From contig NZ_FNAD01000015.1 of assembly GCF_900101745.1 (NCBI RefSeq), forward strand, positions 1 through 64,000: a stretch of DNA of 64,000 nt. The letters are read 5' to 3'. A program made the translations under genes and the position numbers. The notes below the pieces were generated by a model. That model made no database searches, had not been told where the DNA came from, and saw only the letters and a list, made by a program, of their open reading frames with translations. The first letter of the stretch is position 1; each line of letters opens with the position of its first letter. Source of the stretch: Glycomyces harbinensis. GTDB lineage: Bacteria; Actinomycetota; Actinomycetes; Mycobacteriales; Micromonosporaceae. This document shows positions 53,534 through 62,760 of the stretch, piece after piece.

Positions 53534-56500
53534 TTGCACGCGAATGAGCTCGGTTTCGGCAACCTGAAGCTGCTGCAGCTCAGGCTTCGCCAACCCAAGC
53601 CGACTTGGTTGAGCAAGAACACAACAGAGGTGGTCCTCCGCCATAGCCCGCTTCCAGGGGACCGCAGACTACGCGTCCACAGCCGCGACCTCGCGTACTC
53701 GGTCGACGCAGAAGTGGACGCCGGGGACGTCAGACTGCTGCGGCAAGTACTGGACGCGAAGCAGAACGTGGTCTCCTGGCCTGCGGATGTCGAAGGGACG
53801 ACCGCCTTCGTCCATACACACCTGTTCGAGAATGCGGCGATGCCGGACGAGCCGGTGCCCATCGGCGTCGGCGACTCCGTCATCGACCGGATCTGCGACA
53901 TCACGGGCGTCCCGAAGGTCGGGTTCCATGAAGTGCAGGACTGGCTCATCGAGGAGTTCACCCTCCCCGCCATAGGGGGCTCGGACCGGCTTCGCTTCGT
54001 GCTCAGCAGCTCTCCGTCGGAACACGGCGCCACGCTCCAGCGCGGTTTCTCCCTTCTCGGAGTGCGATGGGCCGCCGACGTCGCGTGGAGGGACGGCCGG
54101 TACCAGATCGTGCGGCTCCTCGAGGTGAGCCATCGACGCAACACGAAGCCAAAGCTGGGCCATGCCTTTCTGCGATTCGTCGACGCGAGTACCCAAGCCG
54201 AGTCCTCCGAATCACTGCGCGCGGCCCTCACCGGGCTGTTCGAGGACGGGCGGTCGTACATACAGCTGTGGAACGCGTACGACCAGCTCGAGCGCGAAGT
54301 CCGAATCGCAGAAGCCGAGGAACTCGGCTTGGCGAGATACGACACCTGGAAGCCCAACGCCGACGGAAGCTGGTGCTTCTCCCTCGTGCACGGCAGCGAA
54401 TCAGAGCGCTTCATGCGCAACCTCCTGAGAATGGAGACGGCTTCGATCGAGCTCGAGGCGGCGGAGGACGGCCCCCCGGAACTGGCCGGCGGAGGCAGCG
54501 CCGGCCGCACTGTCCGCGGCACCGTCTGCCGCCCATGGCCCTCAGGATGGGCCGTCAATCTGGCACCACCAACGAGAAGCGACCACCGACGAGGCGATCC
54601 GCCCACCCACGGCGTGCTCTTCCTTGCCCTCACCGGCACCCGGATCAGCCAGGAGCGGCGCGCAACCGCACGAGAGCGAATCTGGTCCGGTACCGCGGAG
54701 ATGCCCTATCTGGCCAGGCTCATCGAAGGTCTGGACCTGCCGCCGACCGCTCCGCGCTCGCTGTCGCCCTATGCGCGAGTGCTGGAACGCGTGATCCGAG
54801 AGAGCTTCAGCGGCGGGACGCCGACCGAATCGCAGGAGGAGGCGTTGAGACTCGCCTTGCAGACACCGGACATCCTGGTCGTCCAAGGGCCACCGGGAAC
54901 CGGGAAGACCCAGTTCATCACCGCGCTCCTGCGCTGTCTGGACGCCCTCGGCGAGTCCGCTCGAGCGTTCAATCGAACACTCGTGACGAGTTTCCAGCAC
55001 GATGCCGTCGACAACATCGTGCGCAAGGCGCGCAACAAAGGACTGCCTCCCGCCCGCGTCGACTCCGATGAGAAGAAGGTCAGGCAGAGCGCGAGACTGC
55101 TGCGCGACGACATCGCGGGACGCGTCCGGCACCAATCCCAGATGCTGCCGGAGGTCGAGCGGCTCCGGCAGTTGTCCGAGCTTCAGTCGCTCGTAGAAAG
55201 CTACGATCAGGCACCCACGACCCAAGGTGATCTCGTGGAACTGCTCGAACGCGCGGAACGACTCGCCGGCGGCGCACTCGACGCGCCGCTCAGACAGCGG
55301 CTGACCCGCGTCCGCACCCAAGCGGCGGTGCGGAATAAGTCGACGGCCACATTGCTGGCAGCGCAGCACCAGGCGGCGGTCAGAGCGGCACGCTCGCTGC
55401 GGACCTCCCCCGGAGCGTTCGCCGACGACGGACCCAACCGTGCGCTTCACGCGCTTCCGAAGCTGGAGGAAGCAGCGCAGCTGAACGAAGACGACCGGAC
55501 GCTCCTCAAGACCGCGGCCGGGCTGACTGCGCCCGCAGAGCCTCGCCTCTTGGAAGCCCTTGCGGCCCTGCAACTCCGAACCTTGAGGAGGTTGGGGACC
55601 GACGACACGTCAGTGCCCTCCGTGCCCGCTCGCGATCCCGAAGCACAAGCGCTGCTTCATGAGATCCTCGACGCCGCCGAGAACGCCGTCCAGAGCGGCG
55701 CTGAGGGGATCAGCGGTGTCCTCGCGAAATACCTCGACGACCTCGGTAGCGACCTCGCACTCATCCAGGGGACCCTGCAAAGCTACAACTCGGTGCTGGC
55801 CTCGACCGTTCAGCAAGCCGACTCGCGCGCAATGCATCTGGTCGTCGAAGCCCCGATACCCGTGTTCGGATCCGTAGTCGTCGACGAGGCGGCGCGGGCG
55901 AACCCGCTCGACCTGATGATCCCCCTCTCCTGCGCTAAGGACCGCGTCATCCTGGTCGGAGACCACAAGCAGCTCCCTCACGTTCTGGAGCAGAAACTGG
56001 AACGCGAACTCGAACGGACCGGGAAGGTCGCCGACACCGCGCTCCTGCGCACCAGCCTCTTCCAACGATGGTTCGACAAGTTCAAGGACAAGGTCGCCCC
56101 GATTCGGACGATCACCCTCGACGAGCAGTTCCGGATGCATCCGACGCTCGGAGCCTTCGTCAGCCGCGTGTTCTACGAACCGGAATCGGCATTGCAGTCG
56201 CACGAATCGACCCGTGCGCTCATGCATGACTTCGACGCCTACCGCGGAAAAGTCGCGGGTTGGATCGACGTTCCCAACGACGGGTCGGAGACCCGGCTCA
56301 AGCACAGCTTCATGCGTCCGCGGGAAGCGCGCCGAGTCGTCCAGGAGCTGAATGCACTGGCCGAGGCGGACGCCGAGCGCAAGTTGAGCTTCGGCATCAT
56401 CTCGTACTACAAGTCCCAAGTCGCGGAGATTCAGAAGGCGCTGCTCGATGCACAGCTCCTCGTACCCCATGATGACGAGGACGAGATCAGGCTCATACCG

Positions 56501-56860
56501 TCGATGCAGTGGACCGATGAGGAGCGGCCCCGGCCCCGACTCAAGGTCGGCACCATCGATGCGTTCCAGGGCATGGAGTTCGACGTCGTCCTCTTGTCGG
56601 TCACCCGCTCCAGCGTCCCCGACGACGCGATCGAAGACCCATTGGGGAAGCGCCGCTACGGGCACCTGACCAGCGAGCAGCGCATGTGCGTCGCGATGAG
56701 CCGCCAACGCCGCCTGCTGATCGCGGTCGGCGACGCCGAGATGGCGAACCGGGCGAGCGCCCCGGTCGACCCGGCCGATCGGCGCCGATCACTCGTCGAA
56801 GGGCTCGTGGCCTTCCGGGAACTGTGCGAGGGCCCCGATGGCGCCGGCATTCGACACTGA
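53534..56860 (+). CDS. UPF1-like superfamily 1 helicase
   Basis: 1108 residues. The C-terminal half is an SF1B helicase of the UPF1/Dna2 type: Q-motif TESQEEALRLAL, Walker A GPPGTGKTQ near residue 453, motif II VVDEAARANP near 782 (DEAA), motif III VGDHKQLPH, motif IV/V FRMHP and GTIDAFQGMEFD, and motif VI CVAMSRQRR near 1050. Between Walker A and motif II is a long helical insertion. The first 420 residues have no recognised domain and may bind the partner proteins. TTG at 53534 is used because no ATG or GTG lies in frame nearby. It probably unwinds or translocates on RNA or DNA. Confidence 0.9.
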   Translation: MHANELGFGNLKLLQLRLRQPKPTWLSKNTTEVVLRHSPLPGDRRLRVHSRDLAYSVDAEVDAGDVRLLRQVLDAKQNVVSWPADVEGTTAFVHTHLFENAAMPDEPVPIGVGDSVIDRICDITGVPKVGFHEVQDWLIEEFTLPAIGGSDRLRFVLSSSPSEHGATLQRGFSLLGVRWAADVAWRDGRYQIVRLLEVSHRRNTKPKLGHAFLRFVDASTQAESSESLRAALTGLFEDGRSYIQLWNAYDQLEREVRIAEAEELGLARYDTWKPNADGSWCFSLVHGSESERFMRNLLRMETASIELEAAEDGPPELAGGGSAGRTVRGTVCRPWPSGWAVNLAPPTRSDHRRGDPPTHGVLFLALTGTRISQERRATARERIWSGTAEMPYLARLIEGLDLPPTAPRSLSPYARVLERVIRESFSGGTPTESQEEALRLALQTPDILVVQGPPGTGKTQFITALLRCLDALGESARAFNRTLVTSFQHDAVDNIVRKARNKGLPPARVDSDEKKVRQSARLLRDDIAGRVRHQSQMLPEVERLRQLSELQSLVESYDQAPTTQGDLVELLERAERLAGGALDAPLRQRLTRVRTQAAVRNKSTATLLAAQHQAAVRAARSLRTSPGAFADDGPNRALHALPKLEEAAQLNEDDRTLLKTAAGLTAPAEPRLLEALAALQLRTLRRLGTDDTSVPSVPARDPEAQALLHEILDAAENAVQSGAEGISGVLAKYLDDLGSDLALIQGTLQSYNSVLASTVQQADSRAMHLVVEAPIPVFGSVVVDEAARANPLDLMIPLSCAKDRVILVGDHKQLPHVLEQKLERELERTGKVADTALLRTSLFQRWFDKFKDKVAPIRTITLDEQFRMHPTLGAFVSRVFYEPESALQSHESTRALMHDFDAYRGKVAGWIDVPNDGSETRLKHSFMRPREARRVVQELNALAEADAERKLSFGIISYYKSQVAEIQKALLDAQLLVPHDDEDEIRLIPSMQWTDEERPRPRLKVGTIDAFQGMEFDVVLLSVTRSSVPDDAIEDPLGKRRYGHLTSEQRMCVAMSRQRRLLIAVGDAEMANRASAPVDPADRRRSLVEGLVAFRELCEGPDGAGIRH

Positions 56861-58364
56861 CACCCCGGTCCTGGTCCCCGACCGCATCGACTACCGCGGC
56901 AGGCGCCGCTGGGTGCTCTGGCCCGTGCTGCAGTACCGGGTCGTGACGCCGCTGATCCACGACCCCTCCGTGAATCCGTTCCAACGGGCGATCCTCGGAC
57001 TCGCCCGGGCCGGCCTGCGCGATCTGGACGAATTCGCGTCGCACCTGGCCCTCGAACCGGAATTCGCCCTGCTGGTGAAAGACGAGCTCAGGACCCTGCG
57101 CTACCTCGACGAGCACGGGGGGATCACCCCGAAGGGCTTGGCAGCACTCGACGACGGGTTCCTCGATCCACAACGAGTGGTCGTCACCCACGTCTACCAG
57201 GATCCTTTCACCGGCGTGCTGTGGCCCGCGGCAGTACCGTCACCGCTCCTGGTCGGCGCGAGATGGGTATCGCGGGAACGCGCCGAAGTGGAACTGGCGA
57301 GCGCCGGCAGGTCGACGCCGATCACGCCGATCGCGGTGCCGGTGCCGCCGGGCACGGTATTCGAGACACCGTCGGCCGAGGAGATCATCGAGGCCGTATC
57401 ACTCGGCAGCCGGACGGCCACACGCGGAACAGGAGAAGGCCAGTGGCACCGGAGGGCGCCGCAACGGGTCGCCTCCCGCGTCTCCCTGGTCACCACCGGG
57501 CAACCGGTCTACGCACCGGTCGCGGTGGTGCTGGTGTCGGGCAAGGACGATGGCGGGGACGCCGGCGCTTCGACCTGGTTGGCCTTCAGCCCCTTCAGCG
57601 GCAAGTCGAGTCAGATGCTGCGGCACCTGATCGTCTCCCGCGGCGACGAGTTCGCCCCACTTCGGCGCACGGTCGAGCGCTTGATGAACCGCCCGCTCGA
57701 AGCGTTCTTCGCAGAGTTCGAGAAACTGAGCGACCAGTTGCAGCAGCAGTATGAGGAGCGCTTCGAGCAGTGGTTCGGGTCCTCGATTCGAGAACACCGA
57801 CGACTCGTGGAACTGCTCACCGTCCTGGAGCGGCATTGCACGCTGGCTCGGAGACCCGGGCCTCAGTCGTCTCAAGCAGGGATCGCGGCCACGGCGGCTT
57901 GGCAGATCCAGGAGCTGCTGCTCCGCCAGATGGTCCTCGACCATCCCGCCCGGTTCCCGGTGCGTGGACAAGAAGAGCTCAATGATTGGCAGCAGCTCCT
58001 CAACGTTTGCCGACACCTCGAATTGGGCCCCAGAGAGTATCGGTGCATCAAAACCAAGAACGAGTCGCGGCTCAAGTTGGCATTGCGGCACCCCCATAAG
58101 TCGAATGTTCCGGAACTACTCGCGGCCCTCGTGATCTCCGCTGCCGAGCATGGGCAAACGCACCCGTTCAGGGGCCTCGCCGCCCGAAGGCCCAACCTCC
58201 TGACGGATCTGACGGTCGCTTCGAAGATCCGCAACGAAGCAGCGCACGGCTCTCAGGGCCTGATCCACATCGAGCAACTCGAACTCTCTCGTCGTCTCGC
58301 CATCGAGACCGCCGCGGCATTCCTGCGAGTGCCCGTACCGAAAGACGCCCTCACCACCGATTGA
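56838..58364 (+). CDS. Hypothetical protein with C-terminal HEPN-like motif
   Basis: 508 residues, no named family recognised. The N-terminal 200 residues include a winged-helix-like stretch (NPFQRAILGLARAGLRDLDEFASHL ... LRYLDEHGGIT). The middle is helical with a possible coiled segment (EFEKLSDQLQQQYEERFEQW). Near the C-terminus VASKIRNEAAHG gives Arg465-x4-His470, the catalytic pattern of HEPN RNases, inside helices typical of that fold. If active it would be the RNase effector of the operon; it could also be an inactive HEPN-like scaffold. Overlaps the helicase gene by 23 bases. Confidence 0.75.
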   Translation: MAPAFDTDTPVLVPDRIDYRGRRRWVLWPVLQYRVVTPLIHDPSVNPFQRAILGLARAGLRDLDEFASHLALEPEFALLVKDELRTLRYLDEHGGITPKGLAALDDGFLDPQRVVVTHVYQDPFTGVLWPAAVPSPLLVGARWVSRERAEVELASAGRSTPITPIAVPVPPGTVFETPSAEEIIEAVSLGSRTATRGTGEGQWHRRAPQRVASRVSLVTTGQPVYAPVAVVLVSGKDDGGDAGASTWLAFSPFSGKSSQMLRHLIVSRGDEFAPLRRTVERLMNRPLEAFFAEFEKLSDQLQQQYEERFEQWFGSSIREHRRLVELLTVLERHCTLARRPGPQSSQAGIAATAAWQIQELLLRQMVLDHPARFPVRGQEELNDWQQLLNVCRHLELGPREYRCIKTKNESRLKLALRHPHKSNVPELLAALVISAAEHGQTHPFRGLAARRPNLLTDLTVASKIRNEAAHGSQGLIHIEQLELSRRLAIETAAAFLRVPVPKDALTTD

Positions 58365-58375
58365 AGGGAAGCCAC

Positions 58376-60814
58376 TTGAGCCCGAGGAACAGCCGCAACC
58401 AACAGCGGAAGAACGTCCCCGCCCAGCAGGCCAAGGGAAAATCCGCGGCCAGGAAAGACCGTGCGGCCGATGTCGCGGCGGCGGTGGACCGGTCTGGAGA
58501 CGACAGCGCGGCCAGAAAAGCCGCCGACGGCGAGGGCGTGCCACTCCCACCCGCTGCGGAGGCCGATGCCCCGGGAAGGGCAGCAGAACTGGCGGCGCAA
58601 GAAGAGCGCCTGCTCCAAGCGCTCGACGGCCTGAAAGCTCAGGAGGAGCTCTACCGGAAGTCGGCCGAACGCGCGAAGGAGCGCGAGGAGACGGCGAACG
58701 AGCGTCTCCGGGATGCCGAGGCCGCGCTCGACGAGAACCGAAGCGAACGTGACTTTCTCGCAAACGAACGACAGAAGCTCGAGGTGAAAGCGGCGTCACT
58801 GCGAGAACAGGCGAGCGCCCTCGACGAACTCGAGCGCAGCCTCATCCAGCGCGAGTCCGAGGCCGACTCGGGATTCCCGGCCCGTCGCGCCGCCGCGGAG
58901 CAGGCGCTCCAGCGGCAATTGGAGGAAGCGCGGCAGATCGGCGAGGCGGCGATCGAATCGCGGAGGAAGGCCTTGGACGCCGAGTTGGCATCGTCAGCCG
59001 AAACGGCGGATCGAAGGGCCAAGTCCCTCGATACGGAACGGGCCGAACTCGACGAGCGCCAGCGAAACTTCGATGACGAGCGGGCGGCTCTCCACCGCGA
59101 CAAGGTGATGGTGGACCGGCGAAAGCAGGACCTCGACCAGGAGGTTCAAGCGCTCGCGGCTGTCGCCCTGCGGCGGCTGGAGAATGAACTGATCATCAAG
59201 GAGGAGGATGCCGTCGCGGCGACCACCATCCTGAAGGAGCAGTCGACGGAGCTCACAGAGCTGCGCAACAGGTGGGCGTCCGTCGGCGTCTCCGATCCGC
59301 GGCAACTCCTGAAGGACCTCGCAGCGGCCCGAGACCAGGTCCAGGAGCTCCGCGACGAGCTCGAATCTCGCCCCGACGAGGCTTCGGCCACGCAGCTCGA
59401 GGCGCTCCGGCAGCAGAACCGGGCGCTCAATGCCGAGCGCGAGCGACTCGCCTACGAGTTGCAGGTCGAGCACGGCCGAATACTCTCCGATCGGATCAGC
59501 GCCATGCGAGTCAAGCAGCTCGCGGACGCAGAACAGCAGTATGCGGTCATGGGCCGGGGCTATGAGCAGCGCATCGCCGAACTCAGCGGGACCCTGAAGG
59601 AGGTCGTCGAAGGGCGGCCCGACCCGACCGAGCCGCTGTTCCCCAACTGCGTCGCCTTCGACGAGGACCCCTGGCTCCAGGGGCGGGGCAGGCTCGTCGA
59701 CGACCAGACTCCCGACCTGCACGAGCTCGCGTGCAATCTTCAGGCTGCGATGTTCTCGAAATCGGAGCGGGCCTACCGCCTGGACGACGTGTGCGCCGTA
59801 CTCGGCGGAATGGCGATGAGCCACCTGCACCTGCTCGAAGGAATGAGCGGCATCGGAAAGACTTCGCTTCCGAAGGCGCTCGCCACCGCGCTCGGCACCG
59901 CATGCGAGGTGATCGAGGTACAGGCGGGATGGCGGGACAAGCACGACCTCTTCGGCCACTACAACACCTTCGAGCGCCGGTTCCAGGAGGAACCGTTCCT
60001 GCTCGCGCTGTACAAGGCGCAGACGCCGAGGTACGCCGACCGCCCCTTCTTCATCGTCCTCGACGAGATGAACCTCTCACGGCCGGAGCAGTACTTCTCG
60101 ATGCTGCTGTCGAAACTGGAGAACAACCAGGGTCACGGCGGCGAAAAGGAACCGATCAGGCTCGCGCCCGTCGGCAACGGACGCAAGCCCTCACTGATGG
60201 ACGAGAACGGCACCGGGATCTTCCTGCCGGACAACGTGTGGTTCGTCGGCACCGCCAATCAGGACGAATCCACGCTCGGCTTCGCCGACAAGACCTACAA
60301 CCGCTCCTTCGTCCTCGAACTTCCCGCGAAGCGGCCGTTCGTACCCGACAAGGGCCGCACAGAGCCCTATTCGGCGGGCGCCTTGGAACGCGCCTTCGAG
60401 CAGGCGAAAAAACTGCACGCAGTGGCATACCAAAGGGTCAAGTCGCTGCTCGACGCCCTGGAGGACGATCTGCATGAAGTCGCTCGGATTCATCTCGATC
60501 CCCGTGTGACCGCGCAGCTGGAGCGATTCGTGCCCGTTGCGGTCGCCGCCCGCGGGACCGAGGCCGTCAACGAGACCGGCCGCGGCCCGTTCAAGATCAA
60601 GAACGAGACCGTCGACCCCGTGGCGCTCGCGGCAGACCAGTTCATCGCGAGCAAGGTGCTCCACCAGCTGCGAAGCCGATTCGAAGTGACGACCGAAGGC
60701 TTGCACCACCTTGAATCGGCACTTGTCGCGTACTGGCCGGATCGATTCGAAGGGACGACCCCGGACCGTTGCCTTCGAGTCTTCTCCGACGAGCACCGCC
60801 GGAGGCATGCATGA
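58376..60814 (+). CDS. Coiled-coil AAA+ ATPase, McrB-like
   Basis: 812 residues. A basic, alanine-rich N-terminus (1-60) is followed by a long charged coiled coil (about 65-400), and then a AAA+ domain. Walker A is GMSGIGKTS near 487, Walker B FFIVLDEMNLSRPEQ near 560 and sensor 1 FVGTANQDEST near 625, the McrB/MoxR arrangement. The following C-terminal gene is of the DUF2357/McrC type, as McrC follows McrB. TTG at 58376 is chosen because GAAGGGAAG lies just before it; a TTG at 58361 overlaps the previous stop but lacks a site. Confidence 0.87.
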   Translation: MSPRNSRNQQRKNVPAQQAKGKSAARKDRAADVAAAVDRSGDDSAARKAADGEGVPLPPAAEADAPGRAAELAAQEERLLQALDGLKAQEELYRKSAERAKEREETANERLRDAEAALDENRSERDFLANERQKLEVKAASLREQASALDELERSLIQRESEADSGFPARRAAAEQALQRQLEEARQIGEAAIESRRKALDAELASSAETADRRAKSLDTERAELDERQRNFDDERAALHRDKVMVDRRKQDLDQEVQALAAVALRRLENELIIKEEDAVAATTILKEQSTELTELRNRWASVGVSDPRQLLKDLAAARDQVQELRDELESRPDEASATQLEALRQQNRALNAERERLAYELQVEHGRILSDRISAMRVKQLADAEQQYAVMGRGYEQRIAELSGTLKEVVEGRPDPTEPLFPNCVAFDEDPWLQGRGRLVDDQTPDLHELACNLQAAMFSKSERAYRLDDVCAVLGGMAMSHLHLLEGMSGIGKTSLPKALATALGTACEVIEVQAGWRDKHDLFGHYNTFERRFQEEPFLLALYKAQTPRYADRPFFIVLDEMNLSRPEQYFSMLLSKLENNQGHGGEKEPIRLAPVGNGRKPSLMDENGTGIFLPDNVWFVGTANQDESTLGFADKTYNRSFVLELPAKRPFVPDKGRTEPYSAGALERAFEQAKKLHAVAYQRVKSLLDALEDDLHEVARIHLDPRVTAQLERFVPVAVAARGTEAVNETGRGPFKIKNETVDPVALAADQFIASKVLHQLRSRFEVTTEGLHHLESALVAYWPDRFEGTTPDRCLRVFSDEHRRRHA

Positions 60815-62709
60815 ACGGAGACGTCGCCAACGCCGAACCGTCTGCGGTGGTCATGGCGAGCATCGTGCATCTCCACCGCCAAATCGCGCGTGCAGATGAC
60901 GTTCAGGGCATCCTTGGCACCCCGCTGCTGGTCCCCGATGTCGCGGACCACGCGCGGCTCACACCGCTCGACACCGAGATCGTCCGGCTCCTTCCAGCAC
61001 TGACCGCGGTATGCAGGCAGCCGCACGACCGCCTCGGGGTCGAACACGTCCTGCTGCGCGCGCCGCAGGCCCGGCGGGTGCCGGTAGAGGGACTGGTCCG
61101 GCTCGCGAGTCGCAGCGAGGACTGGGCCGGCGTGGAGTTCGACCGGGTCATACCGGAGCGCCTGCTGGCGATTCGATACACCGACGACTACGACTTCTAT
61201 GAGAACCAGGTCGCCGCGCAGCTCGTCGACCGGCTGCGGCGGTATCTCGGCGGTCGCATCAGCGACCTCCGCTTGCTGATGCGGCACCTCGGCGACCTGA
61301 GCCGGTACGGAGCGGCCCTGGAGGGGAAGCAGTCCTATTGGAAGCGCCGACGCCTCTCGAACCTCCTGGCGGAAGCGGTCGAAGCCGCAAAGGACCAAGT
61401 CGGACCCGTGGCGACAACGCTGAAGACGTTGGAGGACCTGAACGGGAAGGTGAACCTCCTCCGATCGTCGCCGGTTTACGACCGTGCGAACCGCAGGGCG
61501 CCGATCGCATACCGGCTTCCTCGCACCAACCTGCTCACGGGGAACCACAAATATCACCGGACAGCGCTGCTCTGGGAAGCATGGGCACTCCGCGACGCCG
61601 ACCAAGCGGCTCTGCTCAAGCAGCAACATCGCGACTTCGAACCCGCCTACAACACATACATTCTGGCCCTGGTGCTCCGGGCGTTCGGAGTTCTGGGGTT
61701 CGAGGCGGTGAACGGACCCCCTCCCGAAATCGGGAGACGAATCGAGCTCGTGGACGGTCACGAGTTCCATATTCGACTCCAGATCACAGCGGACGAACGG
61801 ATCGAGGTGCGGCTAGGCAATGAGACGATCGCCGTGATAGTCCCGTTCAGCAGTGACATCACCGCGGGTCCCTCAGCGGCCCATGTCCAACAGGCGGTCG
61901 ACGCGCTCCTGCGGAAGTACGGAGCCGGCTCCGTGTCCACGGTGATCGCTTATCCCGGCGACCGATCCGAACGCGCCTCGCTGCCGCAGAATCTGCAGGA
62001 TCAGGTTCACTGGACCGGGAGGTTCTCGACGTTCAGGGGCACACCGCAGCGACTCCTCGGCGTAGTCCCTGTGTCCCCCTTGGAAATCGAAAGCGCAGAA
62101 CGGATGGCGCGGTCGCTGCGGTGGATCCTGCACGCCACCCGGCTGCAGCAGTTGTTCCCTCCCCGGATCTCCGCGGAGCCCTGGCTCCAGCTCAAGCCAA
62201 GGTCTTGGCTGCGCCCGCAGGGTCAGGGTTGGATCCTGGCGAAGCCCTTGACTCCCGGCGAATCGGGTGAACTTCGTGACGAGATCCGAGCATTGTCCTC
62301 CGTGCATACCGCCCGATCCAGGTCCGCGCGTCCTGAGCCCGCCGAGGAGGTCATTGCTCGAGTCGACGCCGCCGAACAGTCGTTGCGGCTGATCAGCAAC
62401 TGTCCACTGTGTCCTGGAACTGGGCCGGTGGCATTCGAGGCCCGCTCTAGCACCTACCACTGCCGATGCGAATGCGGCGCACAGTGGGGGACCCGAATCT
62501 GCGGCAGCTGCAAGGAAAGATTCCCCGTGCTCTGGACGAGCACGGTCATTGAATCCGGCGTCACGAATCTGGTGGACGGCGACACGATCGATGCGGCGCT
62601 CGGCAGCGAAGCGCTCGCCCTGCTCTGCCCGACCGTCGCGGACCGACCCCGCTTCAAATGCCCATGGTGCGGAATCTGCCAAGGCGCACCTGCATGCGAT
62701 TGCAGCTGA
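60811..62709 (+). CDS. DUF2357/McrC-like protein with C-terminal zinc ribbons
   Basis: 632 residues. The central part resembles DUF2357 proteins that accompany McrB-like ATPases: DYDFYENQVAAQLVDRL, a helical middle (KYHRTALLWEAWAL) and a strand-rich segment after 300. I do not see a clear PD-(D/E)XK catalytic set. The C-terminus has at least eight cysteines in CxxC pairs (CPLC, CRCEC, CGSC, CPWCGIC, CDC), likely two zinc ribbons. GGAGG precedes the ATG, which overlaps the ATPase stop. Last gene of the operon. Confidence 0.82.
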   Translation: MNGDVANAEPSAVVMASIVHLHRQIARADDVQGILGTPLLVPDVADHARLTPLDTEIVRLLPALTAVCRQPHDRLGVEHVLLRAPQARRVPVEGLVRLASRSEDWAGVEFDRVIPERLLAIRYTDDYDFYENQVAAQLVDRLRRYLGGRISDLRLLMRHLGDLSRYGAALEGKQSYWKRRRLSNLLAEAVEAAKDQVGPVATTLKTLEDLNGKVNLLRSSPVYDRANRRAPIAYRLPRTNLLTGNHKYHRTALLWEAWALRDADQAALLKQQHRDFEPAYNTYILALVLRAFGVLGFEAVNGPPPEIGRRIELVDGHEFHIRLQITADERIEVRLGNETIAVIVPFSSDITAGPSAAHVQQAVDALLRKYGAGSVSTVIAYPGDRSERASLPQNLQDQVHWTGRFSTFRGTPQRLLGVVPVSPLEIESAERMARSLRWILHATRLQQLFPPRISAEPWLQLKPRSWLRPQGQGWILAKPLTPGESGELRDEIRALSSVHTARSRSARPEPAEEVIARVDAAEQSLRLISNCPLCPGTGPVAFEARSSTYHCRCECGAQWGTRICGSCKERFPVLWTSTVIESGVTNLVDGDTIDAALGSEALALLCPTVADRPRFKCPWCGICQGAPACDCS

Positions 62710-62760
62710 GACCGACTCGAAGTTCAGGTTCCGATAGGTTTCGATGCCCCTTCCAGCTGC

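Noticed and set aside
58376-62709. Plain McrBC type IV restriction pair
   Set aside because: The ATPase and its partner resemble McrB and McrC, but the coiled coil, zinc ribbons, absent clear nuclease motif and four coupled upstream genes indicate a larger system.
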